DNA from: Rotaria macrura
Taxonomy: Eukaryota > Rotifera > Eurotatoria > Philodinida > Philodinidae
Reading direction: 5' to 3'
DNA: 64,000 nucleotides
Assembly: GCA_900239685.1 (NCBI GenBank)
Contig: OENT01000850.1
Coordinates: 4,183 to 68,182 of the forward strand
Shown here: positions 21,789-34,543 of the stretch, piece after piece
Numbering within the stretch: position 1 is the first letter of the stretch
How the letters are laid out: each line of letters starts with the position of its first letter
Made by a program: the position numbers and the translations under genes
Notes under the pieces: model-generated
What the model was told of the DNA's origin: nothing
What the model saw: only the letters and a program-made list of their open reading frames with translations
Databases searched by the model: none

Positions 21789-24718
21789 TGAGTAGAAATG
21801 TATAGCAATAGTTTTCTATTCTGAAATTAAAATGATTACTTCGTAATAATACTCTGTTTAATATTACGAAGTTAGTATAATGTATGAGGGTAGATAAATT
21901 TGCTACTTTACTCAATAGGGCATATCGTACAAATATAGAAACGAAAACATAATATCACTACCAAACAGTGTATACTCACAGAGTTATCGAGTGCAGTGTA
22001 AAAGAATTAAGTCATTTCGATCACTTGAAAGTAAACGTGAGTGTTGATATATAAAAATAGGTCAGTTACTATTGAATATATTTTTTCTTAAGTTTTTATT
22101 TCAATACAAAAATAAAATTAGAAGCATGATTCAACAAGTCACCATACACTTCGTTGACATATAAGAACTAGCTAGCAGTGAAATATGTGAAGATTTCAAT
22201 CAACACAATTGACCATGATAGAGCAATCTATTGTAAGTTTCATGTTTTAAATGAAATCTTCACCGTTATCAAAATGAATTTCTCCAATATAAAATATATT
22301 TCGATGATTATACCAATATGTGACATTCTCTTGTTTTGTATGTGAAGTCAAGTATCTTTGAATGAACTTGTTCGTTTCATAATCGATTGTTATATTTGAT
22401 GAAATTTTTAATTGATAATTGAAAGAATTTTACTAGATGAATAATCAGAAAACAAAACTCATTTTATGAACAAAAGGAAAGGTCTTGTTTGCTAATGTCT
22501 AATCACAATGTACAATAGAATATCGAAGATTTATTGAATTCATGTATACGAATTTTGTTTATGAAGTTTGTCGAACAATATGTTTCTATAATATGAACAA
22601 ACATGAAAATCTAAATAGTTTCTTCATTCCGAACGAACACTGACGTTCCATTACTGTTAATTAGATGATTTCAATAAATCATTTTAGTCATTTGATGTTA
22701 TCGAAATTCTAACATAGATAATTGCTTCGAAACATATATGAAATTATCCATTGATTCATCTTATATATATGACATCTTAAAATTTATTGATAATTAATAT
22801 ATTGATGCATTGTTAAAACTAATATAACTTCAGTTATCTCTTCCTAATATAGCATCATATGTTGTGTTCATTTGCTTAGTATCATTTTTGAGAACATGAT
22901 TATTGAAATGATATCGATTCATGCTATTGTATTCTATGCAAGCGGGGTATTACAATGGATTAGTTTCATTGTCATGTAACAATAAATCATCTATGAACTC
23001 AACAAATTTTACAAGAACATTCTATGAATATTTCTCGCATTGATTTCATTATTTTCTCTTAATCAGTTTCAATACCTATACGTTCTATCATCTCACTATT
23101 GTATATGAATAAAAGTTAACAGAAACATCAATGATTCCAACAGAACATTTTTTGTCATAGAATGACATTTGTTAATTGATATGTGTAATAGAGATTTCTA
23201 TTTTGTCGAACATACGGGCACGAATTCAACTGTCAACATTCATCGAGAACTATTAATAGAAACAACAAGTTTCGTTTAACATGTAAAGCTGTCTTGCAAT
23301 ATTTTGATGAAACTAATTAAAAATGAGATTTCTTTTTATAAAATTAATAGTAAACTTTGATTCTATATAGTTAACAAAATCGTGTACTTTTCCACATTAG
23401 TCCGCATGTCTGATAGAAAATATTCAAAATTACATAAACATATCAACATACTCTGTGTGGATCATACTTAATCACTACTAATAGTACACTCAATCGTATA
23501 TGATTGTCGGTTGTGAATAAGAACGAATGTTAGGGGGTTACTGATGAATTCTAAATTCCTAGTAATAAGTCAAGTGAGTAATAATTCATGAAGTTATTAG
23601 GACAGAAATACATTTTCATAAATGTATTGACAACCTATTGTTCCAATTAAAATAAACAATTTATTCGAATGGATCTAGTTCTCTTTGTTTCATTGAACTG
23701 TTGTTCGAATCTACAGGCAAGCAAAACATAGGCATTCTATTCTGTGGTCTACATAATATATGTTGATCTACTGGAAACGGATGCGAAATAAAATATCAAG
23801 AAAAGTATCTCACTGAATTCATTTGTATTCATCGATGAACTGTCAACAACAAACTTTACTACAATAAATAATTGAATATACATATATATGAACTCGTGTT
23901 TCTCTTTTTATTTTCGATAAATGTGTTATAAATAATCGTTACATACATATTCATTCGATTCTTTAAATATCATATATGCATGTTCTCAAAATATAATATC
24001 GCAAAGGCATTTGCATTCATGGAAAAGAATACGTGAATTAATTCAAATATTTCGTTTGTATTTTTCTTTTTCGTCGGAGTTTAAAGTCATCAATCTAATA
24101 TATGACCACAGGAGAATATTTTTCGGTTGACTTATTCTTATTCTATTCAACAATATAAGTGTAGAAAGACTGAAATTGCCTTCGAAGAGAAGAAAAAAAA
24201 CGAATTAACATAGACTTTATACGACCATTGAACGATTACCCTGTTCAATGCAGCGACAATAACATTCAGAACATTTACTTATGAAAGTAGAACGAAGAAA
24301 AAAAAATCGAATCGATCAACAAGGATACAAAAGAGAGAAAAAAAAAGAGATTCAATTTCAGTCGAAGTAAGTGACTATATTATTATGTAAGTTATCGGAA
24401 AGAAGATGAGTATGAGAGAATAAGAGATAGAAAGAAATGTTGTTTGTTTTAATTACTGTTCTTTAGACCCGATCGCGCAATATTTACTTGTCTTTTTGGC
24501 TAGCTTGCTCATTAGACGGTCATTCTCCATTTTCATAAGCCAATTGACTCGATCACTTGAGTCTTCTTTTTTTCTTCCTCTATCACCATCGAAAAAACGT
24601 GTGAATTAACACATGTTTGGTTTTGTCTCATGTCTACTTCATTTTCCATTCCAGGTAGAATGAATTTCTCAACTAATTTTCTTCATTCTGTATTGTTTCA
24701 GTTCAATTCATGTAGTAA
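21789..24718. other. Spacer between divergent genes, nothing supported
   Basis: A 2.9-kb AT-rich interval between two divergently transcribed genes, without a coding frame. A short palindrome lies at about 21841-21869 (TCGTAATA against TATTACGA). A TTGTTTCAG acceptor-like sequence at 24693-24701 precedes the downstream start codon by 17 nt. Confidence 0.4.
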
Positions 24719-27700
24719 ATGTCAACTAGGAACATCAGCACAAACATGTGTTGGTGGCTATGCTATATGATTATGTCATTAGATTTAATATATACACAAA
24801 GTTCTATTGGTGGTGGAGGGTTTTTAGCCGATCCATTTCTTGAACTTACAGCAGGAGTAACAACTTCTGCTACACCAAAAACAAATAAATCTGATCCATC
24901 ATGTCTATCCAATGGAGCTCTTGTTGGATCTATCGTTGGTACTTTAATCATGTCGATGTTTATTGGTTTTCTTACATGGTTAGTTTATTTACGACCGAAA
25001 TTTCAAGGTTTGTCTTATGTTCAATAAAAAGAAACGTGCCCCATGGTTTTTGTTTCTATCGTCCGATTTTCATCGAATAGAATTGAACTATGTACATTTA
25101 CATGAAAATGGACGCATACCAAATAAACAACAACATCATCATCATCACCAACAACAACACAGTATTTCCTCGTCTTCATATTCGAATTATAAACAACAAT
25201 GTCGAAGAAAAGACAATACTGATGGTTTGAAATAAACAATAGTTGATTATGAATATTGATACTCATTCATTTCTATTATTAGATCGTAATACTTCTGAAT
25301 TACCATTGGATGTAACTGATTATAAAGTGAGATTAGCTACTTTTGTTTTGTTTTTGTGATGAAAATTTCCTATTCAATAATTGATTAGTATTAGAGAAAA
25401 CCTTTTTTCTAATCGAAAAACATCACTATTCAAAGCATACTATTTTAATACAGAGAACAGTTGAATTAAAAGATTCTCAAGTGTATTATAAGACATGTAG
25501 AATAATATTATAATTGAGACAAAGTTCTATTTATTCGTTTAGTTTGGCACATTTCCATTTCGTCATTCCCAAAATTCCAATATGAATGGTCATTGTAGTC
25601 GTCCCGATTGGCTACATCGTGTTTCATCTTCATTTCGTTCTGTCAACATGGATAAAGTGCGTAGTTTTTTCTTTGTTCTGTAATTAGAAATGTTTTGGTT
25701 CTTCGAATTATACTAGGAATTCGAAATGATTGATGTTGCATTGTTAGATCCAACATTTAGTGGTCTCAACTTTAGTATAACAGGGAATATGCGTGCAGGA
25801 ATATTTATTAAAGAAATAATTGATAAGGGAATATCCGCGGCATCCACCAAACAGAATCCATTGGATCAATTAAAAACAGGTTTTAATTTATTTTTAGTTT
25901 TTTTTCTAATTATAATAAAACTTTGCTTTTGATCGAAATAGGTGATCGTATCATGGCATTAACTGTATGCTTTGAATCGATTGTTTATGAAGATGCTTTG
26001 ACTATACTTAGTTATGCATCACCATATCCTGTATGTTTAAATAATGATATAACTTTAAAACATAGCATATATTTATGTGACATTTTTCTAAGGTTATACT
26101 ACGTGTGCAACGTCCATCGAGTCATGTTAAAGTACATGAAACAGTAGAAAAGCGACCAGTAACAGCGAATACAACAAGCAAAGTCAAATGGAGAGATGAT
26201 TTCGAACATTATGATAATGAAAGTAAAGATAAACGAGAAGGATTAACTTCGATAAACTAGCTAGCTAAGAAGATAGTTGTTTATTGTTAAATCCCCAATA
26301 GGCATACTATTTTATGTATGGTACGCGATTAACTGTTATTTATATGGCGTTTTTCAATAATGAAGCAACTTATAAGAGATGTCTTCGAACTAAAAAATTC
26401 ATTTTTGCATATGGAATAATGATGTGCATTACGTATAATTGAAAGTAGATATAAATATAATGACAAAACATTGGTATTATTCCATTTCTAACTAAAGAAA
26501 AAAGTGTAGATTAACAATATTCCAGTCTAAGAATATCTCTAAAATTTCACTAGAGATCACCATTCAGAAATAAGAATATCAAATATATATTGTATCACTA
26601 TTTTAAAGAACGTGATGTTGCGTTTGGTTGTATTGTACGACTTTTAAGTATTTATTCACAGATTATCATTCTCTAAATTCTATTTCAATGCGAAATTTCG
26701 AGTCAAGATTTACAGAACAATTTTTCCATATTCGTACCGTTTATCAGAATAGGACGATATAATATTCATCAAACATTTCGTTCGCCATACCAAAACGAAT
26801 AGTCAAAATTAGAAACATGTGTCAAACTGTTTAATTGTCATCGATTACAATTGTTAATAGTTTATAGCTTTAGTCTCGATCTATGATGATGAATGCAATG
26901 AACTTTACACAATGTATTTTTTATGTCTATTTATTTTAGCATCAGTGAATCCTTCTCCTGTTCAACCAAATCCACCACTGCCACCTAACTGTTTACCACC
27001 AGTGCCAGCACGTCCAAAAACTCCTTCATCTCCAAGAAAAGCCTCACCATCGAAACGAACTCGTCCACATGCAAGTACACAATCTCGCGTCAATCATAAG
27101 TCATCGTCGACGAATAAAGGTAATAAAATAAAAACATCATCAAATAGTGTTTTGGCTACGTCTGGTGCGACAACAAAACGTTGTAATAGTGATATTAGAA
27201 AAAATCAGCCAAAGCCAAATCCTACTAATAGTAATAATAATAATAATAATCAACGTACAATAACTAACCAAATTCTATTAATGTCAACTGGTCTCACAGC
27301 TAAACCATCGACTAATGTTGCATCAATGCCCATGAATAATACAAAACCAATTAAATCAGTAACTGAATCTGTTATGTCTTATCTTCATTATAAAGGTGGT
27401 GATAATCGAGAAGGACTAGTAAATACGAAAGGTAGACTAATCATGGAAATCTATTTATAATGCATGAATACGCATGAATGACTTCTCAATTATTATTCAT
27501 TAATATGATTTTCCTAATATTTTCTTCTTTATTCCAGATGCACCCAATAATTCTGAATCGGCTGCAACCGTAAGAGCAACAGTTTTTTTGTTCGTTGTCG
27601 ATTTCTGATATGAATGATAAATTTTATTTGTTTCCTTTTTAGCCATTTTATGATTCACCATATGATTACTATTATGGCGGTCAAACATCACAATATCAAT

Positions 27701-27960
27701 ATCTACATCAATCACAACTAAATAAGAATAATAATAATTCTCTATCGACGGAATCATTAACTGCTGTAACACCTGATTTAGCGACATCAGTTTATACCAT
27801 ACAATTAGTATCAACAAAACCAAATGTTCCAATTCAACGTCGATGTGAACGACGTCTATCATCGCCGGCTATTATGACAAATGAAATTATGGATGATACG
27901 ATCATAAATGTTGAAGATGAAAATGAAAATTCAACTGATAATGCAGACACATACGCATGA
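24719..27960 (+). CDS. Single-pass membrane protein with an AHNAK/periaxin-type PDZ domain
   Basis: Ten exons: 24719-25007, 25081-25224, 25283-25326, 25543-25656, 25717-25879, 25942-26030, 26093-26222, 26940-27431, 27538-27569, 27643-27960; all phases agree, CDS 1815 nt, 604 aa. Layout: N-terminal hydrophobic signal-like segment (10-25), short ectodomain, TM helix about 66-90 (ALVGSIVGTLIMSMFIGFL) followed by YLRPK, a His/Gln-rich stretch (HHHHHQQQH), a PDZ domain about 198-290, then a Pro/Ser/Lys-rich and Asn-rich disordered tail with PNPPLPPNCLPPVPARP (SH3-ligand-like). The PDZ carries GLNFSITG, AGIFIKEI, LKTGDRIMALTVCFESI and YEDALTILSYASPYPV, closely matching the AHNAK/periaxin pattern (GD-LL--TVFF-N-KYEDALKILQYSEPY-V). 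Likely a scaffold anchored at the plasma membrane (inference). AATAAA at 28091-28096. Confidence 0.85.
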
Positions 27961-30900
27961 TTCGTTTGTACTTTTGTTTCTTGTTATTTGTTTGTTTCTT
28001 ATTGCGTTTATTGTGTATGAGATAGAATGAAACCGTTTTTTTTTCGATCAAAACTCTTAAATTCCATATGATAATCTATTTCAAAAGAAGAATAAAGATA
28101 TTCTTCGCATAAAATTGTCAAAATCTTCCATTTCAACATAGTTTATTGTGTCACAATTATAACCATAGAATTATGATTCTAGTGTATTATCAATTCATTT
28201 AACTGATTGAAGATTTTCCATTGGTGTATTGAGTGAGAATAAACATTTTTTTATATGTTCCACTCAGAATAAATGCAATATAATATTCTACAGTAGTACT
28301 GTCAAGTTTTGATTTCTACAATTACTTCATGAGGTAACAATAAATGCTTCAGAAAGAAAGGTAATATGAAAATATGAATCAAGATTCATCAATCGAACAG
28401 ATTATCTTTTCATTATCTACAATGTTTCTTCCATTGATTCATTTAAATCGATCGATACACACTAACACGGAACGAACAAACGGCAACATCTGCTAATGTA
28501 GTGAAAATAGTTTTATACTTTAAACAAAAGAGTATCACATAGAATGATTCTTTACATCGTAACAAACGAATAAGAAAAAAAGATATATGCTTGTCAATGT
28601 CAAAAAATACAGTATTACGCATGTCAGTGACCATCTACTAGAGTAATACAATTTCATGTTAAGTCAAATGCATGTGATCGTCTCGTCGACACACATTAGT
28701 ACTATGTATACTATCAATTCTGGATGAAAGAATAGAAACATGTTTGTTATATTACGACTTATAGCTATAGGTTCATATAAAACTAATCATCGTGACGGTC
28801 AGTATGAAACAAATGTGTTTTGTAAAATAGGGATTATCTGAATGACTGAAAAAGTCATCCTGAAATAAATTCAGACTTCACGTGCCTAAACAACTATAGC
28901 ATGCCAATGGGTATCGCGATCGTCTCACTCAATGATTATAGATGCAGACAGTCGAAAATTTCATGTGGATCACGTTCAAAGTATGCAACGAGAATACGCA
29001 AATATCAAAAGAATATACAATTGGAGATTTGACTAATATGGTCTCACGCCAAAATCATCTATCAGAAGAATTAATGAATTTCACTAACGATTTTATGTAT
29101 TACCAATAATATATTCTTTGAGTATAGTAACTGAACTGTTTTACACTGCGCTTGTGCTATATGATCATGTTAGTGAGCGTGAAAAAGATTTTTCATATCC
29201 CTACTAAGATAAATCTATATATTTGAATCATAGGAGAGAACATAAAAAACATTTTTCTTTTGTTCTCGGGCTTGTTTTGACCTCTACATACGATTGTGAC
29301 TCACATAATTCATAATAGTCTATTTAAAATCTTCACTCTCGTTGTTGAAAGAAACTCTTCTTCAAAACTACGTTTTCATTATATCTACCTACTACAATGT
29401 GTAAAATAGAATTCTATTGTGTAGAAATTTGAAAATATGCTTTAAAATGCTTTTTTTTATTCATTATGCTTGTTCTACAAAAATTCATGATATTGTTGAT
29501 GTTTGCACTTGATTAATGTCTCTAAGATTAAGGAATCATAAATAGATATTATTCTATTTATGTTTCTTTTCATGAGGAAAATTTAGTATTTTCATTTGAT
29601 TGGCACATATGAAAACATCACGAGTACTGGTCTACTTTGATCGATTACAGCATAGCTTATATATGGCTTGACAACTTATCAACTACATGATAATTCTAGT
29701 CGTTGTTTTCAACGAAATAAACTTCATTTTCAAAATTGTATGCCTGTATTTTCGATGTTAGTCTAACAAAAGCATGATAGATTCGTATTATCAATCACCT
29801 CGTAGAATATTACACAGAACAAGTTTACTTTATTTACAAGTTGAACGGTGTATTGACAAAAGCCAAACCAAAGTCAGATGGTCAACTGCACGCGACTTGT
29901 TGATTTGTAGACAAGGATCATTTTTATGATTGCGTTGTACTTACTGAAGCGAACAGACGATACTATTTCAACTGATAAATATATATATAATTGTGAATCT
30001 GTTTCTTTTGGAAAATGAAACATTTTAAATCATTCTGTTGTCATTATTTTTATGTCGAGTAGAAAAAATTTCTGTTAAAAGAAATTTTAAGATTGCGATA
30101 GAAATCACATCGTATTGCATTGTATTTCTTTGTTCGATAATTTCTTGAGAAATCATGACGAGAAGAATATACTAGATAGAATACATGTGACAAGATAAAA
30201 ACAACCATCATTATTGTAATCAGAAATGAAAATACAACGTGACCAAGCATAGATATGCAATTCATATACTAGTGAACTAACGAACATCGTAAATAGTTGC
30301 ATAGCTTAGTTTCAACTGACTAAGTCTTACGAATAAATCTTTTTCCATTTACTAATCTCTTGAATAAATATGTCACCCTAACACACACACACACACAAGA
30401 GAAAAGAAGACATGTGATAAAGAACGATGACATAATCACAATTTCCAATTCAACTCAATGATTATATTTGAGGAGATAACTCCTATTTTCGTTTTGAGTT
30501 CATATGATTCTTGTTACAAATGAATGATCTACTAATTGAATAGTGACTTAAGTTCAACAGTATAGTGATATAGTATGTTGCAGAAACATAATGTATTGAT
30601 TTTATGAAGAAATAAACTGTTGAAACGCTAGTAAAAGGATGATCTATCTTTTTCTTAGTCATTCGAATGAATAGTAATTGCAAATAGTATTTTCGAAATT
30701 AATTTATGTTCGATAATTACTCGATATTAGAGATCATGAGTTTATTAGTGTTTTGATACTTTCGTAATGATATAAATTTCGAATGGATAAAACTTACCAG
30801 TAAACGTCTAACGTAAAAAAAAAACATGTGACATTTGTAAGAATTCACCCCATCATAATTATATCGAAAAGAAAAATCTGAACGATTACATCGAATTATG

Positions 30901-33900
30901 ATAGACACATTGGAAAACTTTCATTCTTTCAAAATAATTTACATTTATAATTTCTATTCTTTAATAGTCGATGAAATTTATTTAAAATAATTAAACTAAA
31001 ATATAATGATTCGTCTTTTATATATGCATAAGTTCCTGTCAAACTAATCACAATATCTGTAAGCACAAAACATTGGAAATGCTAAACATAAATTTTGGAG
31101 TGTTTCTCTGGTTGAACTTTTTTTCATAAATTTCGCTTGTACAATCTGATTAAGATCAAGACCAATATCAATAGCCGCGATGAACTCTAATCTGCGTCAT
31201 TGTTCAGTGATCATATCCGCTATTCGTGAATAGCAAAGCTACAGCCATTTTGACGATTTCGAACCTACAATAGAAACCGTAAAAGCTTTTTCAGACGAGA
31301 GAAAACTTTCAATTTTGAACATTGTAATTACATATATATGATAGAAACTGTTGATTTGCGCAATACATCGAAAAGATAAACACTGTTGAGCCTACTGATT
31401 AGTATTACACACATTTTACGAGAGATTTCAACACAAAACATGGATGAAAAAATCAAAGTAACATTTCCTTGTCCAAGATAAAAATGAACTATCGAAAACT
31501 ATTGATTTCTTACTTTCTTGTACATAAATATTGCACTGATGAAAAGAAGAGAATACAACTGGCCACGATGAAACTTTCAATTACGACAGATATAGCATGT
31601 GAAATAGCCAGTCATATGTCCAATGGAAGAAAACCTAAACAAAAGTTTTTTGGGAAGAGATTGTTTGAAAAATCTTGGCTTTATAAAGAGTTACAGCTAC
31701 CCTGGCGACAGCACTTGCTCCATTAAAATTTGTCTAATCGAGCTGAAAGTGTTTATTTTGAAATAACTCGTTTTCTTTTTTCTATGAGAAAAACACAAAG
31801 GTTCATGTTGGAGTTCATGGTATGTACCTTCAGAACCTTTTAGATCTGGTTAGGAAGTTCACAAAACGAAAACGACTGCTTTCACTTATGGAGAATCTAT
31901 ACAAGTATCTATGTGTTTATTGGCTTTCGAGAAAAATGTAAATCAAGTTTGAATAGTATATTCTAATAAAAAATCAGAGATCTTGGTAAAAATCAAATAA
32001 AAAATCGAAGGTAGTTCGGATTTAGTTCATTCAAGTGCAAATTGATGGAAAAATGGACAACTGATTTTTAGAATGAATTAGTGAACCTGTCGATTATTAG
32101 AAACATTTTCGCTCAAAAAAACAAAGAGTGGATTGGCAATCTTGGTTTCATTTGTAAAATTATTTCCTATGAATGCCTGAGATTGAAAATCACTAGATTT
32201 AAGTGCACTTTTCTTTTCGATTGACTCCAATAGATGGAGTCGAAAATTTTGAGACGATGAATGATTTAAAAAAATGTACGTGTCTTAAAAAATATCGCTA
32301 TGAATGCATGGTTTTTTCTATTACTAGTACAATGCATATATTAGACGTTCTCTTTTCAGTTGTGTTTTTTATCAATAAACTCACTGATCCGATCATCAGT
32401 TAGTTTTGCTTCCATCAGCATCTGTGATACTAAGTTTAAGAAGAGCGTTTGTTGAAAGAAAACGAAAACAATTGACTGAATGAACACTAGTATTGATCTT
32501 CACAAACAATCTTGCATTATTAATAAAAACAACAAGTTCCCTTTGTACATTTTTAATTTAGGCATTGAGAATGGATATGAAGTAGAATATTTAGCGCCAA
32601 ATACTGTATTAAAATGTTTTTGCATTGAAGAAATGTTTAATATTTTGCAATCGTCTCTTGTTTTGCGAAACACTAGATAACAGAAGAATTGTATATAAAC
32701 TACTGTCATCATTATAATAGTCGTTTACAATAGATTTCATTTTCGTCTAGTTATAAGTTGTTATTCGAAGCATCTGTAAAATGACAAAACAGGCACAGAT
32801 TATATAAATATTAACAATCGAATATACTTGATCTTAAAAAAAGGATGTTTCCAGATTATCAGTGTTAATAGGATGACGTCAAGTTGCTCAGCTGATTAAT
32901 CGGAGCATATTTTTACTCCGATTATCTAGTTGTATCGTGCCAAGGAATGATTGAATATTGTCATCTTTTGAGAACCAATGAGGAAAACAACGTAAGAATA
33001 AGGTAATACGACGTATACAAGTGTTATAGAACGCTTCGTTCATTGCTTGAAAACGACTTGAAACGAGCTGTCATAACAAGGTCGTTCAGATTATGTTGCA
33101 CTAGTGACATGTTCTTGACTTAAGTTACAGCTGAAGTTGACCATGTAGGTAGAATATAGAACGAATACGAATACGGCTTTGGTTTTTTGCCTTCTTGTCG
33201 TTTCAACGAAGAATCTAAAAAATCAGTTTAGAGTACATTTAATTCATTTTCATATCATACTTAGTTCTTAATAATTCTAACATACACTGATAGCTAGACT
33301 ACATGTGAATGACATTATGCCGTGCATTGTTGAAATTACTGTTCCTTTCACTTTTTCAAATTTAAAATGTTTTGTCAGTGTTAGTGTCCAGTCAAAATAT
33401 ACATTTTTTTAATCTATTTAATAGATCTTCTTGATGAAATCGCTCTAATGATAAGATGCACGAAGCATACACATCGTCTGAGGAAAACGTGACATTTAAA
33501 ATTATTTTAATGTAATTATAAGGATAGCTCGAGACGACAGAACTAATACACCGGAGTGATTGCCGATGAATGAACATTTATTGTTGATGGGATAGTTTAT
33601 AAATATTGATTAAAATTGATTTATATAGATATTAAATTTGAAATCTGACTGAACTTATGTCGACAAGGTTTGCGTCTTCGTGTTTGTGTTTCAAATAAAT
33701 ACTTCAGACTATCTGACTTTAATTTTCTTGCCAAATGAGTCGATATAGATTCATGTTTATATAGAAGTAGTATATTTGATTTCATTCTCATGTTCTAGTA
33801 TTCCAAGCCATTTTCTCTGGTAAAGCACCGTGACCAGATTGTCATGTATGAATAGAATACACAATTTATCGTTCTTAGAAAATTCATCACGCTAAATGGG

Positions 33901-34433
33901 TCGTTATCTTTTATGAGTCACATGAACAAAGAAAGTGATGAATAGTTTTCCCTTTCCATTTTAATCATCTCAACATTAAGGAAAGCAAAGCTTTTTTTGA
34001 ATTCGTCGACTGACGAAACTATATCCAACGAAATGAAAACTAATTTCGATATGAACTCTAAAGATGTTTACTATTTCATATAGATTCGCATTACAAGCTG
34101 AAAAATTTTCATGCGTGCGTATAGTCTAAAAGAATTTAACAAATAAGACTCGCGAAAAGCTTTAGAAATGCTACGCTTCGCACTCCATTAAAAAGCATCA
34201 ACAGCAACAATACGAAACTTATTTGATATTTTTTATTCATTAGACTTTGTTCAAAACACACAATAGGATATAAAATAAAGATAATCTGTGTTTGAAGAAT
34301 ATTAAAATGTTCCCGTACCGTGCATTCATTTTTAACTCTTTAAAAAACATCTTTTAACGAACGAATACTGAAACTTAACCAATTAGATGTATAGTGGTTC
34401 ATGGGTATTATTCATCGAATCATGATGCTATTT
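27961..34433. other. Gene-poor AT-rich spacer
   Basis: The 3' end of the PDZ gene is at the left edge. Beyond it I see no exon series. The 85-aa ORF at 31469-31726 (plus; basic, no family resemblance) is the most protein-like of the short ORFs, but I do not call it. A short CA repeat is listed separately. Confidence 0.45.
30381..30397. repeat. (AC)n microsatellite
   Basis: Eight AC dinucleotides in a row. Confidence 0.95.
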
Positions 34434-34543
34434 NNNNNNNNNNNNNNNNNNNNNNNNNNNNNNNNNNNNNNNNNNNNNNNNNNNNNNNNNNNNNNNNNNN
34501 NNNNNNNNNNNNNNNNNNNNNNNNNNNNNNNNNNNNNNNNNNN
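34434..34543. other. Assembly gap (110 N)
   Basis: A run of N in a gene-poor region. Confidence 1.

Noticed and set aside
27500..27862. 120-aa minus-strand ORF
   Set aside because: Shadow of the last two exons of the PDZ gene on the other strand.
31469..31726. 85-aa plus-strand ORF as a small gene
   Set aside because: Somewhat protein-like but no homologue recognised, no splice partners and no context; left uncalled.
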